From: Trichoplax sp. H2
Lineage: Eukaryota > Placozoa > Uniplacotomia > Trichoplacea
Assembly: GCA_003344405.1 (NCBI GenBank)
Contig: NOWV01000035.1
Span: forward strand, 434,001 to 498,000
Reading direction: 5' to 3'
Length of the DNA stretch: 64,000 nucleotides
In this document: positions 52,038 to 64,000 of the stretch, one piece after another
Position numbering within the stretch: the stretch's first letter is position 1
Layout: each line of letters opens with the position of its first letter
Notes under the pieces: generated by a model
The model's input: the letters and a program-made list of their open reading frames with translations, nothing else
Told to the model about the DNA's origin: nothing
Databases searched by the model: none
Program-made: the position numbers and the translations under genes

Positions 52038-55000
52038 ATGATTAGCCATTACAAACAAATTGTGGTATGGTTTTATATCTTCATTTTCCTTTGGCCGCTT
52101 GTGACAGGTAAATATCGTACATACGCGTGCGTGTGACTAATAACAGAATAGTAAGGGAATATTTTCATTTCTTCCTTTCATTTTTCTGTAATTTGTAGTA
52201 CTAACAGTAAACTAAAATATATTCCTTATCGATAGCATTGAGTATAATACGTTACAGTTAAGTAACTGTTAGTTATGCTGTACTTGCCCGGCTCTATTAT
52301 AATTATTTATTCGTCTACTGTACTTCATGACACTTTGCTCGTACAATGATACGTAACTTCACATTAAGTCGGTTTCACTTCACTAGACGGTAAACAAGCG
52401 ATGCTACTCTAATACTTTGTACACTCATACCCAAGTCTCGATTAAAAGGTATAAAAGCTAAACTTCATATATAATTTTTGTGCTGAGAATACGCCATGAG
52501 TTTATAATAGGCACTTTAGTCTAGTGAATTCTAGATAAATGGTAGGATACACATCCAGCCATTCCTGTAGATTTGGGATGAGACGATAACCAATAGCCGT
52601 ACGCGCACAGCAGCATACTGTATGACGTCATACTTTTTACTCTACTTTTTATGATAAATTTTCGTGTAGCCAAATTACCTTAATTTAATTTGTTTTTAAT
52701 AGTATTCTAAGATAGAGCGGCTAAAACCAACTGCAATTGGTGTAGTGGCACAATTATGAAAGATCAAGCCAGAACACAAACACATATTAATAAACAATAC
52801 TTGTGTACTCTTATTGCCGAGCATTTGTCGTTAGGACAAAGAACAGGATTATACGATTCTGACAGACGACGACATAGTGATTGATAAGTAGACTGATTCG
52901 ATTTTTGGCATTACCAGATGTCTCACATTATTTTGCTGATGTAGAGTAGCTTAGTAACTAGTAATTAATATCATTGAGATATTTCAGCATATAATTAAGA
53001 CATCGAGTAAAAATCGTATCAGTCTATCGAACAATAAATAAATAGAAATAAGTAAAGATAATCCTCTCATAGTACCAGTACGTCTGAAATAATCGTATTT
53101 CCAAAATACAGTACAGTACAGTAGTGGTAAAATAGGTTATGTACCAGACTGATCCCCTTTCAACTTATATTAATCCTTGCATCTTGCGCATTTAATGAAC
53201 TAGGTAGTTTTCAATCATAATAAACTCGATCACACTCAATTAGCAAATACACTACGTATTGTGATGGGAACTGCCTACTTTTAAACAAAGTTATCTTGCG
53301 TTTTTGCCTTGATCTAGTTATAGTTAACATTATTAGCTGAGAAGTAGACATCTAAACTTTTTTGCCCCCTCTTTGGTATGTAGCAAGAATCAATTTCGGA
53401 AGGAGAAGTTCCAGTTCATGCCAATATGGCAGACCAGTTACTGGTCGACAACCTGCAAATAATATAATATCTGATTATATCGTAAGTCTTGGTCGTGTGA
53501 CGAGCTACAAGAGTTGTGTCCGATCATGTTGCCGTCGGCGAGGTTGCAATATGGTATGGATGGTAGGTCCTATGTGCTATCTTGTCAGCTGTCCTCAGAG
53601 TCCGTTATCCGGTTGCTTAATCAATAGTAAGGACGCGGATTCTTCCGTTATTCCTGTTCGAAATGGTAAGCAGATATTAATTTACTATGGCGTATTATGT
53701 TATCCCTATCTTGTTAGTACACTGTATGCCGGAAAAGGGGTACAAAAATCCAGATCAAAAAAGTTCTATTTATTTGTATATTAAAATACGGTAATGACAT
53801 AGCTTCATCATATTTAGAAAGAGTACTCGAATGTTACGATTTTTTTATATAAATTAAATACGAACGTATTTAAAATTTCTATTAGTAATTCTAATAAGCA
53901 TCTGTGAACTGAAGTAGTGAAAGCCTTAAATGTACAGTAGCAATAAAAGTTTGGAAAAAATATCTGTTTTAATCCTTCTTAAAACTTAATACATCATTTA
54001 CTATATAAGATTAGTGGTCGTTAAAGGAACCCATATAAGCAATATACTATAACTGTGCTAGAAACAAACGTTAACTTAATTGATTCCTAAGCCATCATAG
54101 TCATAATCACCACAATGCGTTCGTAATACAGGAGTTGAAGCGCCTGAACAGACTGAACAGTAATCTATCACGTAAAAGCATCCTAATGTGTACACTGTAC
54201 CGTATTTTCGCATACTAGCAGAAAAATTTTTGACTGCATACTGAGTAGCTAATTTCGTAGTCATGGATGCAGCATAACTTCTATATTAATATATGTGTTG
54301 GTGCACCTTCCTAACGAATATCAAGAAATCTTGCTAGTTATACATGTTGATAATAATTACAAACAATATTGTTACTCAGATACTGAAATTTTCTTTAAGC
54401 TTATTAATAGTTGTTGGTGTTGCCTAGATTTGTTGACACAAGTAGTCCAGCTGAAAGTAATTATCACTTATGATTTTTTAATATTGTTTGATTAGTCTTT
54501 TTGATGCACTGATCAATTTAGCATCTGCCAAATGTGTTCTACGTTACGCTTTATTGTATTGAAAGTATACTAAAATTATAAGTGAATGTACTATTGTAAC
54601 AATGTAGAAGATCGTTGACTATAAATCGTAATACCTAAGCACATTCGTGATATCGTGAAATACTGTAGAAGAGAAATATCCGAAACAACATTTGATATAA
54701 TTAATTTATGATTGTTCACGCTACAGATGTCCGTGAACTCATTATTTAATTATCTTGGTGCGTAGTACTGTTTGAAAGTATTATATTGCCCACAAAAATG
54801 AATTCTTTATAAACTGTCTGCTGTATGTATTCATATGTCTCATCATTCATCAGCTGTGTAACATCTGAATCTCTTGAGTTGTTGCTCTTTCAACCGCTGA
54901 TTAGAAATTTTACGGCATAAATTCCAGCTTTTAAGTACTTACTACTATTCTATCGATTTTTATCAGATCTTAATTAAAGCATAATAACATCGTGTCTAAT

Positions 55001-58000
55001 ATCTATTGTAGTAGGATTAATTAACTTTTCTCTAACAACTCTACAGAGTTAATTGTACCTCTGTATAATGTAGTTATTAACAGCAGAGCTTCATATTAAT
55101 TTTTTGGCTAGTCAGGCTTAAAGTATGGCCCTGACTCCTGACTTTACCGCCATCATGAGAAAAAATTCTTATTTCGATGCCCATTATGAAGATTTTTCTG
55201 ACTTAGATTTCATAATAATAATAATAATTGTTATCTTAACAGTAAATCAGGTTCAGCAAGAGCCAAATTCTACCATCTCGAATGGCAATAATTATTCCCG
55301 AACTGAAGGAGTGACCATGTCAACTACCGATTTGGTAGATAAAACAACTACTTCCCGGAAAGAAATCACTAATAAGACAAATCGTATTACAACTACAGTG
55401 GTTACTTCGTCACCCGGAGGAGCTGGTGTTACTACTAATGGAGATAGTAGCAACAGTAACAATATACAAGATTCAAAAAATGATGATAAAGAATCACAGA
55501 ATGGCTTAAATGATAGTAATGATTCAGAAGGTTCACAAATGCAAGATCGCAAGCTTGGTAGTATCTGTTCTACTACTCTCGATTGTCATAAAAACGAATT
55601 TTGTTGGGTTAAACTAACTAAGGGAATATCTAATTGTATATGCAAAAGGGAATATATAAGACAAAATAATGTCTGTGTTTTGCGAGATTCTCAATCAACG
55701 CGCTGTAACATAGTGAATGGTGAAGGCTGTGATCAAAATGAGGAATGTGTTATAGACCATCGCCGGGTTGCTATTTGTCAATGCAAAGATGAATTTACGC
55801 GTGATCCGATAAGCAAAAATTGCGTCAATATACACCAAAATGATAATACTAAGCATTGCCAAGCAGATGACGATTGTCCACATAATTCTGAATGCGTAAT
55901 GGGAACAACGCTTCGGCATTCAAAATGCCTTTGCCGAAATGGGTTTGTGTTAAATGGCGACAACACTAAATGTGTTCTAAAGGCAGATAATAATAAAAGT
56001 AGTGATCACCTTTCATTGTTCCTGAAAAGGCGGTGCTCAACTAATATACGTTGCCCTCCGCATGCTTCTTGCGAAACATCAAAGCATCGGTGCTTTTGTC
56101 AAGAAGGCTCTCGACCGGATTCTAGTCATATACTTTGCATTTTAAACAGTGAACTTGATGCAGGAAAAAGTTATGCAACACCATCAAAGTCTACAGTTAG
56201 AGCAACTTCATCGAAACCCATCATTTCTACCAGAAAAACTTCAAGTCCAACATTAACAACAACATCGCTTCACATTACTACTAGGGTGGCTTCTTCTACA
56301 GCTCATCCAAGTACACCATCGCAAAGGGCTACTACCTCTGCTAAGAAGTATATAACGGCATCTAGTGAGTCCGCTACTGTAGCTACTCAGGCCCCTACAA
56401 CGCAACAACAATCTATTTCAACCAAGACAGTAATATCCACTAAAACTGCTATCACAACAAAACTTTCGTTTCGAACAACTGTTCATTCTGAACTTCCTAC
56501 CGCAACGCATATTAAAGGTATCATTATTTATATCATTTTAATACGCATAGTTCCTGATGTGGTATTTATGTTTTCATTTCTTTTCAGAACTTCAAGTCGA
56601 TGTCGGCTTTAATCGAAATATCACTTTACCAGTAAATAGCATTACTATATATGGTGCGGCTTGGCCGCCATCGCCTAAAAATCACCCTTATAGCTTCGAA
56701 TGGAGTAAAGTTTTCTCTCCTGCTAACAGTAAAGCTATCATAGCTGGTCAACATACGGCATTACTGTCGTTATCAAATATAGATGTCCCTGGTGTTTATG
56801 GATTAAAATTGACTGTTCGAAGTGAAGCTAGTTACGGTCATGGGTTCGTTAATGTAACCGTTTTTCCTGGTAATTAAATTAAGTTTAATAACATGTTTAT
56901 TATTTAGCGCTCGTGTTTTAAAAATAAGTCGAATTGACAACTGCATTCACCATATTTTTACTTTTAGCCGTTCGTAATAATAAGCCTCCGGTAGCAGTCA
57001 TCTATCCAAAATTCAAGGAGATAACTCTACCTATACAAAAGTTTGTCCTAGATGGGTCTCGCAGTTCGGATGATGATAAGATTGTTAAGTATGAGTGGGA
57101 ATTAGTTGCTGGTCCTTTAAATTATTATTTAAAGAAAAAAACGAACCCAGTCTTGCAACTAACGAAGTTAGATCCCGGTAATTACGACTTTAAACTTACT
57201 GTAACCGACTCGGATGGAGTAAAAAATTCAACCCTAGCTAGAATTAAAGTCAATAAAGGTATTGCGTTTTATGCCTCAACTTTAACTCTTGAGTATAGCT
57301 TCAATAAGATTAAATACGTTCAATAATTTTAATTTATTTATAGCGATGGATTATAAGCCAGTGGCCCTGCCGGGTCCGGATGTTTTATTGTATCTACCAC
57401 AAAATTCTGTCGTTTTGAATGGTAGCGGGAGTTACGATGATAATGGAATTGTTCGATATGCTTGGACAAAATTACATGGTTCACCAGAGATTGCAGATAT
57501 GCAGGTAGATTTTAATTCAAATGTTTCATATTAATGACAGAATGTTTTCAGTTTATAATAAAATTTATTTATATCCTAAGGGTACGACATCGCCAGTATT
57601 GCATGTAACAAATCTAGTTGAAGGACACTACGTTTTCCAGTTAAATGTTACTGATACTGCTGGGCAAATGGCTTCAGCAACAGTGACTGTAGTGGTTCAA
57701 CCAGAAGATAATAAGCCTCCTAAGGCAGTAGCTGGTCCTGATAAAGATCTAGTTTCACCTGATGATTCGACTTTTCTTGATGGTTCGTCCAGTAGTGATG
57801 ATCGTGGCATTGTTTCGTATTTGTGGCGCAAAGTCAGGTATTTTTAGATTGAAAGCTTTCCTACCAATTGAGACTGATTATTCACAAAAGTTTTAATCAT
57901 TTTTAGTGGTCCAAATGCGTTTGTAATGTCTGGAGCTAAGACAAGTCAGCTAAAATTGACTAAGCTTAAACTAGGGACATACGTCTTTGAGCTGATTGTA

Positions 58001-59847
58001 ACAGACGATCGCGGTTTACAAGGAAAGGACACTGTCAACGTATTCGTAAAGAAAGGTTAGATTACACGTTAAATACTTAAAAAGGCTTTTCTGAAAGTAT
58101 ACAATTCAACATCGACTTTCAAGTTATATTTAATATTGTATTGTGGTCAATAAAACATTTTACCAGATGATAACAAAGCTCCCGTTGCGAAAATTAATGG
58201 CGATGTGACTGTGAAACTACCCAAGAATGAAGCTGTATTAAACGGCTCTTTATCAAGCGATGATTATGGAATAGTTAGATATGAATGGACGCGTTCCAGC
58301 AATAGTCCTGCCATTGCGGTAGGTTTGTATTTCTAAAATTTTTAAGAGTTATTTAATACTTATGCTTAGCTATTATTCCCTTAATAGACCATACTTGAGG
58401 ATTCAGATCATAAGCCAATCCTACGGTTGGCAGGTTTAGTGGTAGGAAAGTACACATTCACGCTCAAAGTTGTTGATCAGAAAGGACTGTACAGCGTTGA
58501 CAAAGCTACAATTACAGTCGTAAAAGGTGAGTACAACAATATAAAATAGAAGATGAAGGGTGACTTTAGTCATAATTAATAAGACTTATCTTATCATAGG
58601 TGATGCTATGGAAAATCTTGTTGAAGTAAAGATCGATACCCAGGGTCATACATTTACCAATCAGAATAAAATGAATTTATTGACTACTATTTCGCTAAGT
58701 TTGGGAATATCAGGCGATAAGATTAAGATTGATAATATCCATGAAATTAATTCCGGCGGGTTAGTATCTCGGTTTATACTCTAAGGAGCAGTTTTGCGGT
58801 ATAAAGTTCTTATCATTGTAATCTCTTAATTCTATAAATTTTACAGGATATCAGTAGTTTTTTACATAGTTGATGATAATGGTAAGGTGCAAAAGGGAGC
58901 AGAAATCGTTTCAACATTAAAATCAAAGGCATTTAAAAATCTAAACCGAAAGTATTGGATTGTTGCAATAGATACTTATCGTAAGTGATATCTCGTGAAT
59001 ATAAAGGATATTGTCATGCGTTAATTTTGGCAAATTCAGCTATTAAATTATGTTACTTTAAATCAGGAACTTAATATTTTTACTTAGTGTGTCATAACAA
59101 TTGCTCTGGTCATGGCGTGTGCGATAATTTGTCCAAGAGATGTGTGTGTAATAGTTTTTGGATGGAAAATTTTATTAAAGCGGGCATTCAGGGGCAAAGT
59201 AACTGTGGTAAGTAGTACAAAAATTCTATTTTAATCTCTAATATTTACTTCAAAAGCTTTGTAATTTTATAGCTAGAATAGAAGATATATTGAGATACTT
59301 GCTAATGTTTACTATTAATGCTCGTGATTTTTAGAATGGAGCATACTTTATGTTATTATCATATGTGCTAGCTGCGTGATTGCCATTGTATCGATTATAT
59401 GGTTCATATTGTATTGTTGTAGACGGTATGTACAGAACGTGGACTTTTATGAAGAATTTTTTATAGAAAGTTGTTTTAAAATTTTATAATATTATCCTTC
59501 TAGAAGAAGAAATAAAAATTTGCGTAGGCAAAAATTTACTATGCTGGAAGATAAGAACTCGAAAAATGAAATGAAATCGCGTTCTAAAAGTAACTTTAAT
59601 AATCTGATAATTTTAGAGTATTATAGCCGATTTTGGGTAGTTTTTTAATCAAAATGTTATTTTTTTATTAAAAGATCGTTTTAGAAAGTCGAACCTTTTT
59701 GCAAGTGATTCCGATGATAGTGATGAAGACACATTATTTGATGCTAACAGCTCAGTAAAAAATCATGTAAAATCTACTGCAGGAAGTACCACTCATAATC
59801 TGAAGTTGAATGGTGGATTAAAACGCAATAAGACTGAAAAAGTGTAA
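52038..59847 (+). CDS. KIAA0319: KIAA0319-like membrane protein (MANSC, EGF-like, PKD repeats, TM)
   Basis: Sixteen exons close in one frame to 1,273 residues plus stop: 52038-52107, 53384-53665, 55243-56517, 56588-56869, 56968-57258, 57344-57504, 57581-57837, 57907-58055, 58167-58318, 58388-58526, 58600-58759, 58847-58980, 59088-59207, 59335-59425, 59504-59589 and 59675-59847. Exon 1 is a signal peptide. Exon 2 is the cysteine-rich MANSC/MANEC region (SCVRSCCRRRGCNMVWM, CYLVSCP). Exon 3 adds four Cys-rich EGF-like modules and a Thr/Ser-rich mucin-like stretch. Exons 4-10 are PKD repeats (DGSRSSDDDKIVKYEW, LDPGNYDFKLTVTDSDG, DGSSSSDDRGIVSYLW). Exon 13 is the juxtamembrane EGF-like C6 motif (NCSGHGVCDNLSKRC, FWMENFI). 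Exon 14 is the membrane helix, followed by an acidic cytosolic tail (ASDSDDSDEDTLFDA). KIAA0319 proteins act in cell adhesion, axon biology and endocytic traffic. Confidence 0.93.
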
Positions 59848-61304
59848 CAGATCTCTATAAATTTATTAATGAAATGTGATATACCTATATAAAAAATGGT
59901 TTAAAATTTGCAATTTATTGTACCGTACAGTTTGTCTTTACTAGATAAATTACAGTACCACGATGCGGAAGCAGTTCTCGCTTTTAATATAATCCATTGC
60001 ATAAAGATAGCATGTACAGTAATTAATAAATAATCATTTACTTACATCCATTTACCACTAATTTGTAATACTAGTCCAAGAAAGTCTATCATATTTTCAA
60101 ATGTTTTTTCTTAAATTATTGTTATGAACTTGCTTTACTTGAATTGATGTAGAGGTGAAATAATGTATAAATGATTCATTGATTAATTACTAAATTATTA
60201 TGAGTAATATTCTGAACTTCATAGTGATTTTGTCTAAATAGATTGACGTAAGTAATTAAAATGTTGAGATGTATGTTATACAAATTTTAGGGGTTTATGA
60301 TCAAATATTTTTTTAACTGTTTTATAATTATGTCAATATTCAAATTCGTATCTGTAATATAGATTAAGGTTTATGGATTATGGCTAGGTGAGATTTCATC
60401 CTTCCCATACAAAGCTAAATTCTATTTTGTTTCTTACTGTAATATCTATACCTGTCATACCAACGATATTTATTAATGAAACTACGATAGGAATCATGAC
60501 AATAATAAACCAACAATTATTAAGCATCTTATCGTTTGATACTACTGACTAGGCGAAATTGTCAATATGCATATAAGATAGATCTCGCCTGTAATCTGAT
60601 ATGGTGCAGCATTTCATGAACAGCGCAACTCATTATAATCACCTCTTTCATTTGTTTATTATTTAGTAATTCCTCAGACTGTTTGTACACTGTACAGCCT
60701 ATTAAATTTATTACTTAAGTAGTTGCACAAGGTTGAACTAAAAAAATTTAAATTTATTCAGCCTGATTACATAATGTTATCTAAATACTCGTATGTCAAC
60801 GTACTTCCAGTCCCTATTATAATGATACACGTATGCATGATATGTTTTGGTAAAGAAAAACTTTTGCGATACTCTATAAGCTAAATCACTATCTTAAACG
60901 ACCAAAGTTCAGAAATCAAGTCACATTACAATCTCGAATCATTAATAAGAGAGGCATAGCTTCTTATGGGTTCATTTAGTTAAGAATTAGCTTGGTAAAA
61001 ATTTCTACAAACAGGATATGACCTATAAAGGAGTATTTCTACAATTTAAGTGCTGATCAATTATGTAGCTAATACCAACATTGGTACATGTTACAAATTG
61101 TTAGATTAATTTCATCGACCATTTCCAAAGGAATATGACATATTCGCTCATGGTACAAATACTAACCACAAAACTGCAATAAAATGAATTAAATAGTAGT
61201 AACTAGCTGTCAGTTATCAATACAGAAATGGAATACATGTCATCTAATATTCTAAAGTTACAATACATAGAGAGTAAAAGGAATTGAAAGTATTTATATA
61301 TGCA
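59848..61304. other. Convergent intergenic region, KIAA0319-like / PEF1
   Basis: About 1.45 kb of AT-rich sequence between two converging gene ends. It contains no long open frame. A lone CTGTACAG-type word near 60690 and one near 59925 are the only notable words. I see nothing else in it. Confidence 0.5.
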
Positions 61305-64000
61305 TTAAGGTTTGTTCAAGACGACCATACTCATAAAATCTTCATAACCTATACGGATAGTTCCTGCTTGTTGAGTATCTCGATTGCGGAAAGCATCAGT
61401 TAATTGCTTTAAAAGTACACAAACTTGAATAAACATATCCATTTTCAATCCTCGACGAGACTGAGGATCGAATCGTGCGATAATCAAATTAACAAATTGT
61501 GACGATAATCTAAATCCCATTTGTGAAACAGCGATACCAAGTTCCTGTGCGTTGATTACCCCGGTTCTATCGGTATCAAATTTATTGAAGACTTGTCGCC
61601 ATTCCTGTACATAACGCCAAAGACCACGAAATTCATCGAAACTAATGGTTCCATTGTGATCCGTATCGAACATGGCTATAATTATAAAATATCGTGACGA
61701 TAAGATTTGCAAAAATAGACTTGAATTATTAACATTGATGACTTACGCATGTGGTATTTATGTTGATTAGATCCGGTATGTTAAGATATGCGTATGTTAT
61801 ACACAAACTAAGTAATGACAACATGAAGCTATAATACGCATATTTACAGTATTGAGATAGATTAAAAATATGCTAATAATATAAAGAATCGCTCGCCGTT
61901 TGAATTGAACATATAAAAATTTCTAGATACATCTAATTATTTACATAAATTATAGACCCAAATCATATTTACTGAGGTCGGTTGCATTTTAAGTTAAAGT
62001 ACTCCGAATGGTTATGGGTATAATTTAATGAAAAAAAGATAGGAGAAAATGACTATTTCGGGAAAGCGTATAAACTTCAACAATAATCCATAAATATTAT
62101 TTGCTCTATATTGTAAAAATATAATGTGCTACTACGATACAAAGCAGCATTTAGAAAGTAAAACAACCTTCGCCAGCTCAAGGATAAAATTATTATAATT
62201 TATTTATTTTACATCATTTCTTAGTAGTCATATATGAGCATTTTATACCTATCATCAGTCGGCATGTTTCAGCATTAAAACTGGTCCAATTAGCATTAGT
62301 CAAAGCAGCTTGTAATTCTGTTACTGTAATTTTTCCAGTTTTGTCGCGATCGACAGCTTGAAACCAAGACCATAATTCTGCATCTGGATTAGGTTGCTGT
62401 GGTTGTCCGTAAGGTGCAGCTCCAAATGCTTGTGCAGGAGGAGCTTGAGTATATCCTCCATATGCTGGTTGTTGTTGTTGTTGATGACCATAGGCAGGTT
62501 GAGCAGGTTGAGCAGGTTGCCCTGGCTGCTGTCCATATTGATTAGGATTGTAACCTTGCTGATAATCTTAAAAAGAGTATTAAACAGGTAAAGATGCGAT
62601 GTATGACGGTATAAGTTGATAAAATTTATAGTAAAGCAATATCTTAGTCAGATTGTAGAAGTAGTACAGATTTATTTATGAATAACATATACGTGTACAG
62701 AATAATCCATATATACATGAATGCAGTATCAAGAATTAATAAATTAATTATCAGATTGAAAGTCATATAAAGTAAAAAGTACAAGTACAGTACACAAAGT
62801 AATGCGAGCGAGGGTTCCACTAGTAATTGATTATGATACATAGAATCGATTATAGCCATTTTATTTTCGTATCATTGAAAGATTTTTTACAAAGGATTTG
62901 TTGTCTTCTATTGGTAAAGGTACCATAACACTACGGTGTCGAGAGAGTACATCCAATGATCTGTGGAATCGATGATCAATTTTACAATGTGCAGAGATCT
63001 TTTACGAAGGACTCATTATCTTGCATTGACAGGAGTGTTGCAGATTGATAGAACTATGGCGTATAGAGAGCGCATTGAATGAAGCATGGAATCGATGATT
63101 AATTTTAGTGTGATGGAAAAATCTTTTACGATGGATTGGTTGTCTACCATTTGTAAAAGTGCTATCGATACTCGTATCTAGCGCTATGGGACGAAGCAAG
63201 CATACGAATATCATGATACAGTATATGGAATAGATCATCGATGATCAATTTTAGCGTGATGGAAAGATCTTTTACGAAGAGTTCAATATCTTGGGATAGC
63301 TTTAATAGTTTGTATCATGGCTAAGATATACTCCTATCTTTTGTTTTATTTATATTTATTTTTTCTTACAAAGTACGCTTATATCAGTTCAAAAATGATA
63401 AATTGGATGTCACTTGTTTTGTAAGATGAAGACTGTAAACGGTATAGAACAGTTTCATCGACAGAGGTAGGAAGTTGTCACACTACAGTAGTGTAATCTG
63501 TCTTGCTAATACTATACTCTATTGTAAGAATTTTGAAAGCAACAATAGTTTTGCTACAGCCTGCTAAATCGATTTCGAATTCGATATACGCTCATAATAG
63601 AATAAGCATGTATTCCCCGTTAGCATTAATTATAATTAATTCAATTTAATTAAACGATAAGATCCAAAATGAGAGACTATTGACGCTATGGGCAATTCTT
63701 CTCTTGCACAACTCACTCATCTACTGGCAGCATTATCGATTGGAGGGTAATCTATTGTTGATTATACAATATCACTGTACATGCTAGTGTCCATCAGTAC
63801 AGTATAGTAGTCCTTAATTGAGTTGATTGAATCTACTCTAGTCATTAACGGATTAATTACATGCCAAGAGAGTACGCCCTTAAGGTAAACTAGGTTATTT
63901 GCATCTGTTTGCATCCCACACTGGCAGTATATATCTTTTTACAATATTTTACTATCAATATATAATCCATTCATCGAATAACTTACTAGGTTGTCCGTAA
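61305..64000 (-). CDS. PEF1: Peflin (PEF1), penta-EF-hand calcium protein, 5' end off the window
   Basis: Three exons are in the window, in transcript order: 63987-64000 (continues beyond the edge, ends YGQP), 62249-62566 and 61305-61675. The N-terminal part is Gly/Pro/Gln/Tyr-rich (YGQQPGQPAQPAQPAYGH), as in peflin. Five EF-hands follow: EF1 AVDRDKTGKITVTELQ, then RLMIAMFDTDHNGTISFDEF across the splice, NKFDTDRTGVINAQEL, and two degenerate ones (ARFDPQSRRGLKMD; RNRDTQQAGTIRI). The motif NANWTSFNAETCRLM is specific for peflin over ALG-2/PDCD6 or sorcin. Peflin heterodimerises with ALG-2, tunes COPII vesicle exit from the ER, and is a co-adaptor of CUL3-KLHL12. EF2 and EF3 keep the Dx[DN]xxGxI pattern, so calcium binding is expected. 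The 1.4-kb intron holds a minisatellite. Confidence 0.9.
62830..63300. repeat. Minisatellite in PEF1 intron, about 120-145-bp unit, 4 copies
   Basis: The core GGAATCGATGATCAATTTTA followed by GTGATGGAAAGATCTTTTACGAAGGA and TTGTCT/ATATCTT recurs near 62840, 62965, 63090 and 63237, with diverged spacers. It is non-coding, and open frames across it are repeat translation. Confidence 0.8.
63301..63986. other. PEF1: Remainder of the PEF1 intron
   Basis: AT-rich intronic sequence up to the donor GTAAGT read on the minus strand at 63986-63981. It includes a few TACAGTA words near 63775-63810. No exon was seen. Confidence 0.5.

Noticed and set aside
51777-52058. 93-codon minus-strand frame upstream of KIAA0319
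   Set aside because: It overlaps the KIAA0319 signal-peptide exon on the other strand and has no recognisable family.
55125-55242. ATG at 55125 as start of a separate EGF-like gene
   Set aside because: The stretch to 55242 reads as intron ending in a good CTTAACAG acceptor, and joining exon 2 to 55243 keeps phase through all later exons.
57289-57343. ATG frames opening in the short KIAA0319 introns (56934, 57289, 57521)
   Set aside because: They are intron read-through; the PKD exons have clear acceptors directly downstream.
62394-62591. Leu-rich plus-strand frame opposite PEF1
   Set aside because: Complement of the Gln/Pro-rich peflin N-terminus.

Overview
This is nuclear DNA from an animal. 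It is AT-rich, genes are split by many short GT-AG introns, and the products are animal proteins (CENP-E, KIAA0319, REC114, GANP, FBXO9). The compact intron-rich style and early-animal gene content would suit a placozoan such as Trichoplax or a relative; that is inference, since no marker gene fixes the species. Two 20-base runs of N show it is a draft scaffold.

Layout: NDUFAF8 (+, 1.0-1.3 kb); TMEM60 (-, 3.3-3.7 kb); MCM3AP/GANP (+, 5.7-15.7 kb); an SNX19-type sorting nexin (+, 17.9-27.1 kb) holding the two gaps and a duplicated exon; a satellite array (28.6-29.65 kb) running into the 3' end of ANKRD46 (-, 29.6-30.2 kb); the kinesin CENPE (+, 31.3-43.2 kb); a repeat-rich spacer (43.2-45.4 kb); REC114 (+, 45.6-47.0 kb); FBXO9 (-, 47.6-50.8 kb); KIAA0319-like (+, 52.0-59.8 kb); and PEF1 (-, 61.3 kb to beyond the right edge). 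Exons were joined by splice signals, phase and homology. KIAA0319 closes to 1,273 codons plus stop and REC114 to 276 with no frame conflict. FBXO9 is nearly invisible as long ORFs because its exons are only 54-122 bases; it was found by reading the minus strand against the known family.

The genes form no operon or pathway; they are ordinary housekeeping and cell-biology genes: complex I assembly (NDUFAF8), mRNA export (GANP), membrane traffic (SNX19, PEF1), ubiquitin ligase (FBXO9), mitosis (CENP-E), meiosis (REC114) and a cell-surface PKD protein (KIAA0319). The least expected features are dense TACAGTAC/GTACTGTAC palindrome clusters in all three divergent intergenic regions, a block of EGF-like modules inside the KIAA0319 homologue, and a satellite monomer that supplies the last codons of ANKRD46. 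I found no tRNA, rRNA, CRISPR array or intact transposon.
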